Assembly (NCBI RefSeq): GCF_018613695.1
Contig: NZ_JAGGPR010000005.1
Location: forward strand, 62,001-126,000
Reading direction: 5' to 3'
From: Arthrobacter sp. ISL-95
Lineage (GTDB): Bacteria > Actinomycetota > Actinomycetes > Actinomycetales > Micrococcaceae
DNA length: 64,000 nt
In this document: in pieces, positions 7,850 through 17,142 of the stretch
How positions within the stretch are numbered: position 1 is the first letter of the stretch
Layout of the letters: every line of letters begins with the position of its first letter
Program-made: the position numbers and the translations under genes
Notes under the pieces: generated by a model
Told to the model about the DNA's origin: nothing
What the model saw: the letters and a program-made list of their open reading frames with translations, nothing else
Databases searched by the model: none

Positions 7850-9930
7850 GCCGGTTCCCCCAAAGTTGTGATGAGTTGTTCAATGTCTTGTGTGGCCAGA
7901 AAGCCGTCCGTGACGACGACCGTCACGGTCCTGTGGACAGGGTGACCCGGTTCGGTGGTCACCGGGGCGTCCCAGGCCAAGGACAGCCCGACGCCGGGGT
8001 ATCCCGAGTGCCTTACGAACCACGGGTCAGGTGCCTGCGGTGAGGCCAGGAATACCAGAGTTGCCGGGTGCCCCAGCCCGGGGTCGCCGGTGACATGGGC
8101 AGGGTTGGCTGTTCCGGCGTCGAACGTTCCGGACCACGCCAGCCATGGCGCCGTGGTGCCGTGCACGGCGTCCTCGCCCCGCGCGTCCGGCGTCCAAATA
8201 GTAGCGTCGCCAACCTTCGGGAGCCGCCAGAAGAAGCCGCCATAACCGCCCTGCGGCCGCCCATTGGAGCCGGGGCTGCCCAGCAGTACCGGGCGTCCTG
8301 TGGCTGATTCCAACGTGAAGTCCAGCGTCAGCTTCCACGCTGAAGTCCCGACGGCGGACCAGCGCCACTCGCGCTGTTCGCGGAGTACCGGTGCGCCGTC
8401 CGGCCCGAGCCAGCTCAGCTGTTCGCGCCGGTGTCCCTCACTATGCTCTGCGGACTCCGTGACGATCCGACCATGATCCTTGCGCCACACGTATGCCCCG
8501 GCGTCCCGGGTGTAGGTCCGGCCGCCCCAGAAGTTGACGCCGTCAACATCCTGGAGGGCGACGCCCGCTCCCAAATGCCACACGTGGTCCTCCGGGATGT
8601 GGTCGGTGACTACTGTTCCCGCAAGGGTTCGCACGGGGTGCAGGTAAGGCCGCGGCGACGACGTAGGCCGGATCCGGGAACCGTCCTGCAGCGTAGCGAC
8701 CGGTGTTCCGTTAATGTGCAGACTTCCGTCAATATCCAGAGTGCCGTTAGTATCCGGGGCGGTCTCGCCGGATACAGTCCAGGGCGCTCCCAGCTCAGCG
8801 AACGTGGCCTGCCCCAAGGCTGCCCGCCGGATCAGCGATTCGATGCCATGGACCACGGGGTGGGCGGCATCGCCTTCGCCCTCCCAGGTGACGGAGTCCG
8901 GGTGGATCTGTCGGGGTGAGTCTGCCGTACGGATAGCCTCCAGGACAGAAACGTAGGCACCCGACCCGGACAGTGGGCTAAGGAGATCCTCCTCCGTGCG
9001 GGCAGCCAGCAGGTTCTCCAACAGGTCGGTCCGCCCGAACGTCTCCGTCCGAGTGCCCTGAGGAGAGGTGATCTCCAAGCGGTCCTCCGTGTAGAAGAGT
9101 GTGAGTTGCCCGAGGGTCCCGTAAATGGTGACCGATGGCGCGGACTGCACGGGTGCGCACAGCGTCAGGGCGCACGTCAGTACGGTACCTTCCGTCGTGC
9201 GGACCCGCACCACGGAGGTGTCGTCGCTCTCGGTGTTGTTGGCACGGTAAAGGTCCGCGTCCACGGATTCAACGTCGGCCACGGTCCGCGCCCCGGCCAG
9301 CCGCAGACCGGTAGCCACAGCGTGAGCCAAGGCGTTGGTGGCCACTCCGTCCACTACGTCCGTCCCGTTGAGGCTTCGCTTGCCGGCCCACCGTGACCGC
9401 TGGAAATACGCCTTGCACCGCAGCCACATCCCCGTGGCGCTAATGCCGCGGACGTCGCCGATCTCGCCGGAAGCCACCATGGCTTCGATCGCGGGCAGGG
9501 CCGCTGAACCCAGGCTCTGGAAACCCACCTGCACCAGACGGCCGGCGCTCGCGGCCGCTGCCATGACGTCCTCAAACTGCGCCATGGAGGCCACCGGTGG
9601 TTTTTCCAGGTACACGTGGGCACCTGCATTGAGGGCAGCGAGAGCAAGCGGAGCGTGGGTTTGGATGGGTGTGGAGACGATGACTACGTCCGGGGTGGTT
9701 CCTGCAGCCAGGAGCTCGTCAAGGGAAGAGAAGACGTTCACGTCCGGGCCAAGCGTTCCGTCTGCCGGGGGTAGTGGATCGGCGACGGCCACCAGCTTCA
9801 GCGCACCGTTGGCACTGAGCCGGCCAAGGTTGTCCAGGTGTCGTTCGCCGAAGCCGTGCACGCCCACCAGTGCGATGCGGGGGAGCCGGGCGATGCCCTC
9901 CGTTGTGGTGGCGGTCAAGGGTTGTGTCAT
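7846..9930 (-). CDS. Gfo/Idh/MocA oxidoreductase fused to a DUF6807 domain
   Basis: 694 residues. The N-terminal half (about 1-360) is a Gfo/Idh/MocA Rossmann oxidoreductase with nucleotide motif LVGVHGFGERH (about residues 21-31) and YLEKPPVASM containing the EKP lysine. The C-terminal half (about 425-690) matches the DUF6807 (old PmoA-like) family: RPYLHPV, DHVWHLGAG, DVDGVNFWGGRTY and GGYGGFFWRLP. The start overlaps the stop of the upstream hydrolase gene, and the stop overlaps the next gene, in ATGA form. A paralogue with the same architecture lies at 22532-24631. The combined function is unknown. The oxidoreductase half suggests sugar oxidation, and the DUF6807 half may act on or bind a related glycoside. 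Confidence in the domain composition is high; the reaction is not known. Confidence 0.88.
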   Translation of the reverse strand: MTQPLTATTTEGIARLPRIALVGVHGFGERHLDNLGRLSANGALKLVAVADPLPPADGTLGPDVNVFSSLDELLAAGTTPDVVIVSTPIQTHAPLALAALNAGAHVYLEKPPVASMAQFEDVMAAAASAGRLVQVGFQSLGSAALPAIEAMVASGEIGDVRGISATGMWLRCKAYFQRSRWAGKRSLNGTDVVDGVATNALAHAVATGLRLAGARTVADVESVDADLYRANNTESDDTSVVRVRTTEGTVLTCALTLCAPVQSAPSVTIYGTLGQLTLFYTEDRLEITSPQGTRTETFGRTDLLENLLAARTEEDLLSPLSGSGAYVSVLEAIRTADSPRQIHPDSVTWEGEGDAAHPVVHGIESLIRRAALGQATFAELGAPWTVSGETAPDTNGTLDIDGSLHINGTPVATLQDGSRIRPTSSPRPYLHPVRTLAGTVVTDHIPEDHVWHLGAGVALQDVDGVNFWGGRTYTRDAGAYVWRKDHGRIVTESAEHSEGHRREQLSWLGPDGAPVLREQREWRWSAVGTSAWKLTLDFTLESATGRPVLLGSPGSNGRPQGGYGGFFWRLPKVGDATIWTPDARGEDAVHGTTAPWLAWSGTFDAGTANPAHVTGDPGLGHPATLVFLASPQAPDPWFVRHSGYPGVGLSLAWDAPVTTEPGHPVHRTVTVVVTDGFLATQDIEQLITTLGEPA

Positions 9931-11246
9931 GAGGCTGTCCTAGCGGGATCAGGTGCGTGGGTACTGGCGGGTTTGCGGGGGTGTAACGCCGAGGTGAGGA
10001 ACGCGGCGGCTTCGTCCTGCATGGCCCGGGTGAAGACGTGGGGTTCCTGCCAAAAGCTGCCCGTGTAGCGGGCCCGGAGGTCCCTTTGCAGATGCTGGTG
10101 GGCATCGCGCATTCCCTGTTCCGGGAAAAGGGGGTCTTCCAGGGCGTACTGGAACAGCATTCTTTCGGCTGTGGAACGGACGGCGAGGTCCGGCCAGTCG
10201 CCCAACCTCGCCAGGCCGGGGGAGTGCAGCAACCAGGAGTGTGCGTCCAGGTACGCGGGCAGGAGTGACTCGAACGTGGTCATCATGCACGCGACCACGT
10301 AGCTGCGGATCAACGGGCTCAAGGCTCCAAGCACCATTGCCCGTCCGCCGCCGCCGGAGAAGCCCAGACAACCGAGCCGATCCACGTCCACGCCAGGCAG
10401 CGACGCGAGGACGCCCAAGGCCGCGAGGTCGTCATGCGCAACGGTCCCGGCAACGGTAGTGCCCATGAGCGTTGCCGCTTTCGCCACGGTTTCCTCATGG
10501 GCGGCCGCCGCAGCGTCGTAACGTTCCGCCGCGGAAAGTTCGACGCCGGCCTCCCGCCGCTGTGCCTGCTGGCCGTTGACGGCGTTGGCAGTCCGCCAAG
10601 GAAGGGGATCGAGTCCGAAGCGGCGGCTGCCCCACATGAAGGTGTCGTGAGCGAGGACGGCGAAGCCCTGCTGAGCCAACCACGTGGCGAGTGCCCGGCC
10701 GCCGTAGAGCTTTGCCCTGACATCCAAGGGCGGCAAGCTCCTTGCAGGAGAATCTGCGGCATTGCCGGGTTCCACTCCGCCGGGCCCTACACCGCCAGGC
10801 TCTGGATCGCTGGGCCCCAGACCGCCGGGCCTGCCGCCAAGGGGGGCGCCTCCGTCGTGATGGTCCGTTTCGTGAGCGAACCGTACAAGCCGCTCAGCAC
10901 CGTAGGCCTTGATCCCGCCATGGCAGTGGAGGGCGAGCAGCCCGGGAAGCGGACCGGAGGCACCGGCCGGTCGCACGAACCAGGCGGACGTAGCCGGGCC
11001 GAAACCCAACTTCCACTCCAAGCGCGAGGTGATAACGCCGTCGTGCTCCGTTTCGGCCAGTACAGAGTACTGAAGGTCCGGTGTTACGGCGGGCACGCCA
11101 AGTGTGTCGGCGAGTTGCCTGGCTTCCACTGAGTCAACGGTGGGGTCAGCGGTGAGCCGGTGCCGGGCAACGTAGGCCGGCCAATCCTCATAATTAGCCA
11201 GCGCGCTGGGTCGGGTGGGGGATGCAGCCATGTCAGCGGTGGTCAT
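9927..11246 (-). CDS. Alpha/beta hydrolase (acetylxylan esterase/dienelactone hydrolase-like)
   Basis: About 439 residues from ATG 11246 (ATG 11231 is an alternative). The core has LLALHCHGG (oxyanion strand), a nucleophile elbow CLGFSGGGGRA with the catalytic serine, and an acid/histidine region (LEDPLFPEQG; QEPHVFTRAM). An unusual Gly/Pro-rich stretch of roughly 35 residues (GGRPGGLGPSDPEPGGVGPG and following) interrupts the fold after the first strands. No signal peptide is seen, so it is probably an intracellular esterase acting on imported acetylated or otherwise esterified saccharides. First gene of the operon 11246-6740, transcribed from a promoter flanked by two LacI-type operators. 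Confidence 0.85.
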   Translation of the reverse strand: MTTADMAASPTRPSALANYEDWPAYVARHRLTADPTVDSVEARQLADTLGVPAVTPDLQYSVLAETEHDGVITSRLEWKLGFGPATSAWFVRPAGASGPLPGLLALHCHGGIKAYGAERLVRFAHETDHHDGGAPLGGRPGGLGPSDPEPGGVGPGGVEPGNAADSPARSLPPLDVRAKLYGGRALATWLAQQGFAVLAHDTFMWGSRRFGLDPLPWRTANAVNGQQAQRREAGVELSAAERYDAAAAAHEETVAKAATLMGTTVAGTVAHDDLAALGVLASLPGVDVDRLGCLGFSGGGGRAMVLGALSPLIRSYVVACMMTTFESLLPAYLDAHSWLLHSPGLARLGDWPDLAVRSTAERMLFQYALEDPLFPEQGMRDAHQHLQRDLRARYTGSFWQEPHVFTRAMQDEAAAFLTSALHPRKPASTHAPDPARTAS

Positions 11247-11358
11247 GGCAGGCGGAGTCGGTGGGGAACAATAGTGTCCTGCCTTATCGAATGCGGAAGG
11301 TGTGCTGCAGTGCACGCCGGGCTTCGTCAGCGTGGAAAACGAGTTCAGGCAGCTTTGC

Positions 11359-11419
11359 AAGAAAACGCTTTCTCAAAAATTAGCAAAAGGCTGTACAAGG
11401 GTCAAGAAAACGTTTACTT
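11359..11419 (-). promoter_or_regulatory. Hydrolase-operon promoter flanked by two LacI-type operators
   Basis: On the minus strand, TTGACC (11405-11400), a 17-bp spacer and TAATTT (11382-11377) form a good promoter. One operator, AAGAAAACGCTTTCTC (11359-11374 on the plus strand), lies just downstream of the -10. A second, AAGAAAACGTTTACTT (11404-11419), overlaps the -35 upstream side. Centre-to-centre distance is 45 bp. The same sites sit upstream of the divergent ABC transporter genes. The 370-bp gap 11247-11617 otherwise shows no gene. Confidence 0.72.
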
Positions 11420-11617
11420 TGATACGGAGCCGCTGAACGTCCGGACCCCAATCCTGGCAATTCACGGGTAGCGCCAGTAGATCGGCGGCGTCCGGACGGC
11501 AAGCACCAACCAGACTCGAACTCCGTGGATGGCCACGATGACCAAAGGAGACCACATGGCCGCTGTACTACGCACGGGGACGCCGCAAGGCGTTCGCGCT
11601 CCGGCGAGGGGGAGGCA

Positions 11618-12562
11618 ATGAGCGCTATAGGCGAACTCTCCACGATGACCCGGCGCAAGGGTCCCATGACCAAAGAGGAGAAGAAGGCGAACGGCCGCGA
11701 CAACAAAGCGGCCTACATCTTCCTCCTCCCGTGGCTGATCGGCTTGGTAGCCATCACTGTGGGACCCATGCTGATGTCCTTGTACCTGTCCTTCACGGAC
11801 TACAACCTCCTGCAGCCGCCGGAATGGGTGGGGCTGGATAACTTCATCCGGATGTTCGGCGATGCCCGCCTCCACAATTCCCTTCGCGTCACGTTCACGT
11901 ACGTGCTGGTGGGTGTGCCGCTCCAGTTGGGTGTGGCCCTGCTGATCGCCTTGGTCCTGGACAAGGGCCTGCGCGGCCTTCCGTTCTACCGCTCCATCTT
12001 CTACTTGCCGTCCCTGCTGGGCGGATCGGTGGCAGTTGCCATCCTGTGGAAGCAGATCTTCGGCACCACCGGCTTGGTGAACCAGGTCTTGGCGATGGTC
12101 GGCATCGAGGGACCCGGTTGGATCTCCGATCCCAACACAGCTCTTGGCTCCATCATCCTGCTGCACGTCTGGACCTTCGGCAGCCCCATGATCATCTTCC
12201 TGGCCGGCCTTCGCCAAATCCCGGTGATGTACTACGAGGCAGCCAAGGTAGATGGCGCAACCACGTTGCAGCAGTTTTGGCGGATCACCCTGCCGATGTT
12301 GAGCCCCATCATCTTCTTCAACCTGGTGCTTCAGATCATCGGATCCTTCCAGTCGTTCACGCAGGCGTTCATCGTCTCCGGCGGCAACGGCGGCCCGTCC
12401 GACTCCACCATGTTCTTCACCCTGTACCTCTACCAAAAAGGCTTCGGCCAGTTTGATATGGGCTACGCCTCAGCGATGGCCTGGTTCCTGCTGGTCATCA
12501 TCGGTGTCTTCACCGCCATCAACTTCATCGCTTCAAAGTATTGGGTGTTCTACGATGACTAA
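11618..12562 (+). CDS. Sugar ABC transporter permease (CUT1, MalF-like)
   Basis: 314 residues with six predicted membrane segments, beginning at AAYIFLLPWLIGLVAITVGP. The cytoplasmic EAA loop is EAAKVDGATTLQQFWRITLP (about residues 207-226), the contact site for the ATPase. ATG 11618 was chosen because GGGGGAGG lies two bases upstream and the membrane topology starts soon after; a longer ORF begins at 11525 but has no supporting SD. It overlaps the next permease gene by eight bases. With 12555-13487 and 13601-14971 it forms ABC importer 1. No ATP-binding protein is encoded here, so it probably shares a MsiK-type ATPase encoded elsewhere. Confidence 0.92.
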   Translation: MSAIGELSTMTRRKGPMTKEEKKANGRDNKAAYIFLLPWLIGLVAITVGPMLMSLYLSFTDYNLLQPPEWVGLDNFIRMFGDARLHNSLRVTFTYVLVGVPLQLGVALLIALVLDKGLRGLPFYRSIFYLPSLLGGSVAVAILWKQIFGTTGLVNQVLAMVGIEGPGWISDPNTALGSIILLHVWTFGSPMIIFLAGLRQIPVMYYEAAKVDGATTLQQFWRITLPMLSPIIFFNLVLQIIGSFQSFTQAFIVSGGNGGPSDSTMFFTLYLYQKGFGQFDMGYASAMAWFLLVIIGVFTAINFIASKYWVFYDD

Positions 12563-13487
12563 ACTCCAGACCCTCCCCGCCGCGTCCGGTTCTTCCCCAC
12601 GCAAGGACGGAAAGAGCCCGCGACGCCGCGAATCCCCAGGTAGCCTGGCCTTCAGCCGCAGCGCCCGCATCAAGGGCCTGGTGAAGCATGCCATCCTGAT
12701 CATTGTGGGCGCGGTGATGATCTATCCGCTGCTGTGGATGGTGGTCTCGTCCCTGCGCCCCAACGACCTCATCTTCCGCGAACCCGGCCTGTGGCTGGAG
12801 TCCCTGGAGATGAGCAACTACACCGATGGCTGGTCCGCCCTGACGCACCCGTTCGGGCACTACATGATCAACTCGGCCATTGTGGTTCTTGGCTCGATTC
12901 TGGGAAACCTGATCTCCTGCTCCATGGCCGCCTACGCTTTCGCACGGCTGCAGTTCAGTGGCAAGAAGATCTTCTTTGGAATCATGCTGCTGACCATCAT
13001 GCTGCCGTTCCACGTGGTGATTGTGCCGCAGTACATCCTGTTCTCGCAGATCGGCTGGGTGAACACGTTCTGGCCGCTGATCGTGCCCAAACTCTTGGCA
13101 ACGGACGCGTTCTTTGTGTTCCTCATGGTCCAGTTCATCCGCGGGATTCCCAAGGATCTCGACGAGGCTGCACGCATTGACGGCGCCGGTCACCCCAGGA
13201 TCTTCCTCCGCGTGATCCTGCCCCTGATGGTCCCGGCCTTGGCCACCACCACCATCTTCACGTTCATCTGGACCTGGAACGACTTCTTCGGCGCCCTCAT
13301 CTACCTCACGGACCCGGATATGTTCACTGTTCCGGTAGCCCTTCGCGCCTTTGTTGACTCACAGTCGGCAACCAGCTGGGGATCGCTCTTTGCGATGTCC
13401 ATCGTTTCCCTGCTGCCGGTGTTCCTGGTCTTCCTCTTCGGCCAGCGGTTCCTCATCAAGGGCATCGCCACCACGGGCATCAAATAA
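12555..13487 (+). CDS. Sugar ABC transporter permease (CUT1, MalG-like)
   Basis: 310 residues with six predicted membrane helices, starting with HAILIIVGAVMIYPLLWMVV. The EAA motif is EAARIDGAGHPRIFLRVILP (about residues 206-225). The N-terminus is a basic cytoplasmic tail of about 40 residues. ATG 12555 lies inside the end of the preceding permease gene, so translation is coupled. It pairs with the MalF-like subunit to form the channel of importer 1. Confidence 0.92.
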   Translation: MTKLQTLPAASGSSPRKDGKSPRRRESPGSLAFSRSARIKGLVKHAILIIVGAVMIYPLLWMVVSSLRPNDLIFREPGLWLESLEMSNYTDGWSALTHPFGHYMINSAIVVLGSILGNLISCSMAAYAFARLQFSGKKIFFGIMLLTIMLPFHVVIVPQYILFSQIGWVNTFWPLIVPKLLATDAFFVFLMVQFIRGIPKDLDEAARIDGAGHPRIFLRVILPLMVPALATTTIFTFIWTWNDFFGALIYLTDPDMFTVPVALRAFVDSQSATSWGSLFAMSIVSLLPVFLVFLFGQRFLIKGIATTGIK

Positions 13488-13509
13488 AACAACTAGAACA
13501 AGTCGGTGT

Positions 13510-13564
13510 CTTGTAATACAAGATTGTGACTTGTATCATAATCGCAGCGGGAAAACGCTTTCTC
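13510..13564 (+). promoter_or_regulatory. Promoter, inverted repeat and LacI-type operator before the binding-protein gene
   Basis: TTGTAA (13511-13516), a 17-bp spacer and TATCAT (13534-13539) make a strong promoter. The operator GGGAAAACGCTTTCTC (13549-13564) covers the expected transcription start. The -35 sits inside a perfect 13-bp inverted repeat CTTGTAATACAAG (13510-13522), a possible second regulator site. The binding protein can therefore be expressed separately from the permeases. Confidence 0.72.
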
Positions 13565-13600
13565 AGTTTGCATCAGGATCAAAGAAGATCGGAGACATCA

Positions 13601-14971
13601 GTGCCGGTAAATTCAAAGGGTGAAGCAGCCGCCTCCGCAGCTGCCTCACAGACCCGCACCTCAGCGCCGAAGGCCAAGCGCAAGCTTCGCGCCTCCGCCC
13701 TCGTAGCGGCCACAGCTGCCGCAGTCCTCGCCCTCACTGCCTGCGGTGGTGGCGGAGGGTCCGAAACGAAGAGTGCCGATGGAAAAGTGGAGCTTCGCTT
13801 CGCATGGTGGGGCGGCGACAAGCGCGCCCAGGTAACGCAAGAGGCTATTGCGGCCTTCGAAGCCGAGAACCCCAACATCAAGATCAAGCCCGAGTACGGC
13901 GACTGGAGCGGCTACTGGGACAAGCTGGCCACCCAGGTTGCCGCCAATGATGCTCCGGACATCATCCAGATGGACGAGAAGTACATTACCGAGTACTCCA
14001 CCCGCGGCGCGCTGCTTGATCTCTCCAAGTACGACATTGACACCTCCAAGCTGGATGCCGCTGCCTTGGATGCGGGCAAGGGCGAGAAGGGCCTGACCGG
14101 CATCGCTGCAGGTATTAACGCAGCTACCATTCTGGCCAACCCCGCGGTCTTCCAGGCCGCCGGCGTCGCCATCCCCGACGACAAGACCTGGACGTGGGAA
14201 GACTTCGAGCGCGTCTCCGCCGAGGTCACCGCCAAGTCGCCCAAGGGAACCTACGGTGCGGCTGCCTACGGCACTGACGAGGCCTCGCTGGGTGTGTGGT
14301 TGCGCCAGAACGGCAAGTCCCTCTATACCTCTGACGGCAAGCTTGGCTTCGAGCCCTCGGACATCGCCGAATGGTGGGCTTTCCTGAAGCAACTCAGCGA
14401 AAAGAAGGCAGTCCCGTCCGCATCAGAGGTTGTTGAGGCTGAGGCAGCTCCACTTGACCAGAGTGGCCTGGCAACCGGCAAGAATGGTTTGGCCTTCTGG
14501 TGGTCCAACCAGCTTCCGGCCCTTGAAAAGGCTGCCGGCGGCGAACTGCAGATCCTGCGCTTCCCGTCCAAGACGGGCAAGGCCGATGACGCGGAGCTTT
14601 GGTACAAGGCCTCCCAGTTCTGGTCCGCGTCTTCGCGCACCAAGCACCCTGAAGAGACGGCCAAGTTCATCGACTTCCTGACCAACAACGTCAAGGCCGG
14701 CGAAGCACTTCTGGCAGACCGCGGCGTTTACCCCAACTCCGAAGTTCGCGACGCTATCGCTCCCAAGCTCGCGAAGGCGGATGTGAAGGTGGTGGACTTC
14801 ATCGCCGGCATCAAGGAAGAGCTTGGCGACGCACCGGCCGCACCGCCTAAGGGTGCCGGTGCTATCCAGGAAATTGTGAAGCGCTACACCTCCGAAGTCC
14901 TGTTCGACAGGCTCTCAACAGAGGAAGCCGGAAAGAAGGCCGTGGACGAAATGAAGTCCGCGATCAGCTAG
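13601..14971 (+). CDS. Extracellular solute-binding lipoprotein (sugar ABC importer 1)
   Basis: 456 residues. A basic N-region (KAKRKLRAS) and hydrophobic stretch end in the lipobox LTAC, so the mature protein is lipid-anchored at its cysteine near residue 47. The rest is a family 1 solute-binding protein (RFAWWGGDKRAQVTQEAIAA; YITEYSTRGALLDLSKY). GTG 13601 was chosen because GGAG lies six bases upstream; the ORF extends further but without an SD. It delivers an oligosaccharide to the permeases at 11618-13487. The ligand is not known. A LacI-type operator sits in its own promoter. Confidence 0.92.
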   Translation: MPVNSKGEAAASAAASQTRTSAPKAKRKLRASALVAATAAAVLALTACGGGGGSETKSADGKVELRFAWWGGDKRAQVTQEAIAAFEAENPNIKIKPEYGDWSGYWDKLATQVAANDAPDIIQMDEKYITEYSTRGALLDLSKYDIDTSKLDAAALDAGKGEKGLTGIAAGINAATILANPAVFQAAGVAIPDDKTWTWEDFERVSAEVTAKSPKGTYGAAAYGTDEASLGVWLRQNGKSLYTSDGKLGFEPSDIAEWWAFLKQLSEKKAVPSASEVVEAEAAPLDQSGLATGKNGLAFWWSNQLPALEKAAGGELQILRFPSKTGKADDAELWYKASQFWSASSRTKHPEETAKFIDFLTNNVKAGEALLADRGVYPNSEVRDAIAPKLAKADVKVVDFIAGIKEELGDAPAAPPKGAGAIQEIVKRYTSEVLFDRLSTEEAGKKAVDEMKSAIS

Positions 14972-14986
14972 CTTTTTCCAATAAGG

Positions 14987-15034
14987 AACCGCGCCCCGGG
15001 CGAATCATTCGTGATCCGCCCGGGGCGCGGTTTT
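14987..15034. terminator. Bidirectional terminator
   Basis: A perfect 16-bp stem (14987-15002 with 15017-15032) with loop AATCATTCGTGATC, ending in TTTT on the plus strand. It separates the converging binding-protein and beta-galactosidase genes. Confidence 0.9.
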
Positions 15035-15043
15035 GTGCGTGCC

Positions 15044-17068
15044 CTATCCGAAGTCTTCCGCGATGACGGCCACGGCTCCGGCGGGTACAACCCCGGTGAA
15101 ACGTTCGCCGCTGAGCAGTTCGGCGCCGTCGGCCTTCACCGTGACGTCTTCCCGGCTGTGGTTGATGGCGAACAGGAAGCTGCTGCCGTCGGCGCGGCGA
15201 CGCCGGACGAGTTCGACGCCGGAAGTCACTTCGGTCACGGACGTCACCCCTGCTTCGGCCAGCAGCCGGACGGTGAGTGCGTCGATGCCCTCGGCGTCGG
15301 GAAGAGTTGCGAGGTACCAGGCTGTACCGGCGCCCACGCCGCGCCGCGTCAGGGCCGGGACATCGCCGAGCGGGTAATCGGTGAAGGTTGCCAGTACTTC
15401 CGTCTCCCCGGCAGCGCGCACGTGTTCGCTCCATACAGATCCGACTGTTCCGTTGCTCAACGTGACCGAGGTGCCTGGGAAGAGCGGGTGAAATTCCTCG
15501 CTCCGGACCCCCAACAGTTCGCGGAAAGCGCCCGGGTAGCCGCCCAGCCGGACGTGATCCTGTTCGTCAACGATGCCACTGAAGTAGCTGATGAGCACCG
15601 TGGCGCCGGCCTCCGCTGCGGCAGCAATGGAGGCGGCCGCTGCGTCGGTGACGGCGTACAAAGTGCACACCAGGATGAGGTCATATCCGGACAAGTCTGC
15701 GGACGGGTGGACGAAGTCCGCGGTGATGCCCCGCAGGTACAACGAGCGGTGGAACGCCCGCATGGTGTCCAGGTATTTCAGCGAATTGTTCGGGTGCGAG
15801 TCCAGTTCAGAAGCCCACCAGGCTTCGTAATCGAAAACGATCGCAACGCGCGATTCGACGCGCGAACCCTTGACGGGTTCCAGTTTGGACAACGCGTCGC
15901 CGAGGTCCACAACGTTCCGCCACACCTGCGTGTCGCGGCCGCCGTGGGGAACCATGGCCGAGTGGAACTTTTCCGAGCCGGCCTTGCTTTGCCGCCACTG
16001 GAAGAACATGACGGCGTCAGCACCGCGGGCCACGTGCGTCAGTGAATTTCGGAGCATTTCGCCGGGCATCTTGGGCTGGTTGTGCGGCTGCCAGTTGACC
16101 GCCGACGTCGAGTGTTCCATGAGGATCCAGGGCTCGCCGCCCGCAACGCCGCGGGTCAGGTCCGCGCTGAACGCGAGTTCGATTTCCCGCTCCGGGTCAG
16201 CGGCCACGAGGTAGTGATCGTTGGCGATCACGTCCATGTCCTTGGACCAGTCGAAGTAATCCAAGGCCTTGGTAGCGCTGGAAACCATGAAGTTGGTGGT
16301 TGCCGGGACGTCCGGGGTGACTTCCCGGATCACGGCCAGCAGTTCGCGGTAGTAGTCAATGAACGCCCAGGAATTGAAGCGCGCGAAGTCCAGCTGCTGC
16401 CCGGGGTTGAGTGTGGTGGGTGCAGCGCCTGGCGGAATGACTTCCTCGAAGGAAGCGTAGTGCTGGGACCAAAACGCCGTTCCCCACGCCGCGTTGAGGG
16501 ACTCGATGGAACCGTATCGTCGTTCCAGCCATGCCCGGAAAGCGGCGGCGTCTTCCTCGCCGTGGAACTCACCAACGTGGCAGCCGAGTTCATTGTCCAC
16601 GTGCCACAGCGCCAAGCCCGGGTGGTTTTTGTAGCGTTCGGCGATCACGCGCGTCATGGCGGTGGCGTACCTGCGGTAGGCAGATGACGACGGCGTGTAG
16701 TGGCGTCGCGAGCCCCGCTCCAGCCTGACTCCTTCCGCGGTGACGGGTAGTATCTCGGGGTATTTGCGGGCCAGCCAGGCCGGAGGAGAAGCAGTCGCTG
16801 TTGCCAGAGCCACCTTGATGCCGGCTCCGTGGAGGTTGTCCATGACATCGTCCAGCCAGCCGAAATCGTAGTTACCCTCGGTGGGTTCCAGGAGTCCCCA
16901 CGAGAAGATGCCCACGCTCAGAAAGTTGACCCCGGCTTCCTTCATGAGCTCGATGTCCTCATGCCGGATCTCTTCCGGCCACTGCTCCGGGTTGTAGTCG
17001 CCGCCGTAGGCGAGACCGTCGATTTTGTTCCAGACGGATGGTCGGTTTGGGATTTCGGGGGAGGTCAA
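15044..17068 (-). CDS. GH42 beta-galactosidase
   Basis: 674 residues from a TTG start at 17068 (AGGAG five bases upstream). The upstream in-frame ATG extension would include the operator region and is unlikely. The TIM barrel opens with GLAYGGDYNPEQWPEE. WHVDNELG carries the acid/base glutamate at about residue 160, and ILMEHSTSAVNWQ the nucleophile at about residue 318. Trimerisation (about 390-600) and short C-terminal domains follow. No signal peptide is visible, so it acts in the cytoplasm on imported beta-galactosides. It is divergent from the second ABC importer; an operator at 17143-17158 lies in its leader. Confidence 0.95.
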   Translation of the reverse strand: MTSPEIPNRPSVWNKIDGLAYGGDYNPEQWPEEIRHEDIELMKEAGVNFLSVGIFSWGLLEPTEGNYDFGWLDDVMDNLHGAGIKVALATATASPPAWLARKYPEILPVTAEGVRLERGSRRHYTPSSSAYRRYATAMTRVIAERYKNHPGLALWHVDNELGCHVGEFHGEEDAAAFRAWLERRYGSIESLNAAWGTAFWSQHYASFEEVIPPGAAPTTLNPGQQLDFARFNSWAFIDYYRELLAVIREVTPDVPATTNFMVSSATKALDYFDWSKDMDVIANDHYLVAADPEREIELAFSADLTRGVAGGEPWILMEHSTSAVNWQPHNQPKMPGEMLRNSLTHVARGADAVMFFQWRQSKAGSEKFHSAMVPHGGRDTQVWRNVVDLGDALSKLEPVKGSRVESRVAIVFDYEAWWASELDSHPNNSLKYLDTMRAFHRSLYLRGITADFVHPSADLSGYDLILVCTLYAVTDAAAASIAAAAEAGATVLISYFSGIVDEQDHVRLGGYPGAFRELLGVRSEEFHPLFPGTSVTLSNGTVGSVWSEHVRAAGETEVLATFTDYPLGDVPALTRRGVGAGTAWYLATLPDAEGIDALTVRLLAEAGVTSVTEVTSGVELVRRRRADGSSFLFAINHSREDVTVKADGAELLSGERFTGVVPAGAVAVIAEDFG

Positions 17069-17142
17069 GAGGACTCCTTCGTCAGGTTGGCCGTGCTGGT
17101 ACTGAGGGTATAGGTGCAGCGTATCGGTGAAAACAACATCTT

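Noticed and set aside
6698..7945. 415-codon plus-strand ORF over the M24-like gene
   Set aside because: Opposite-strand shadow of a GC-rich gene; the minus-strand frame has family motifs and operon overlaps.
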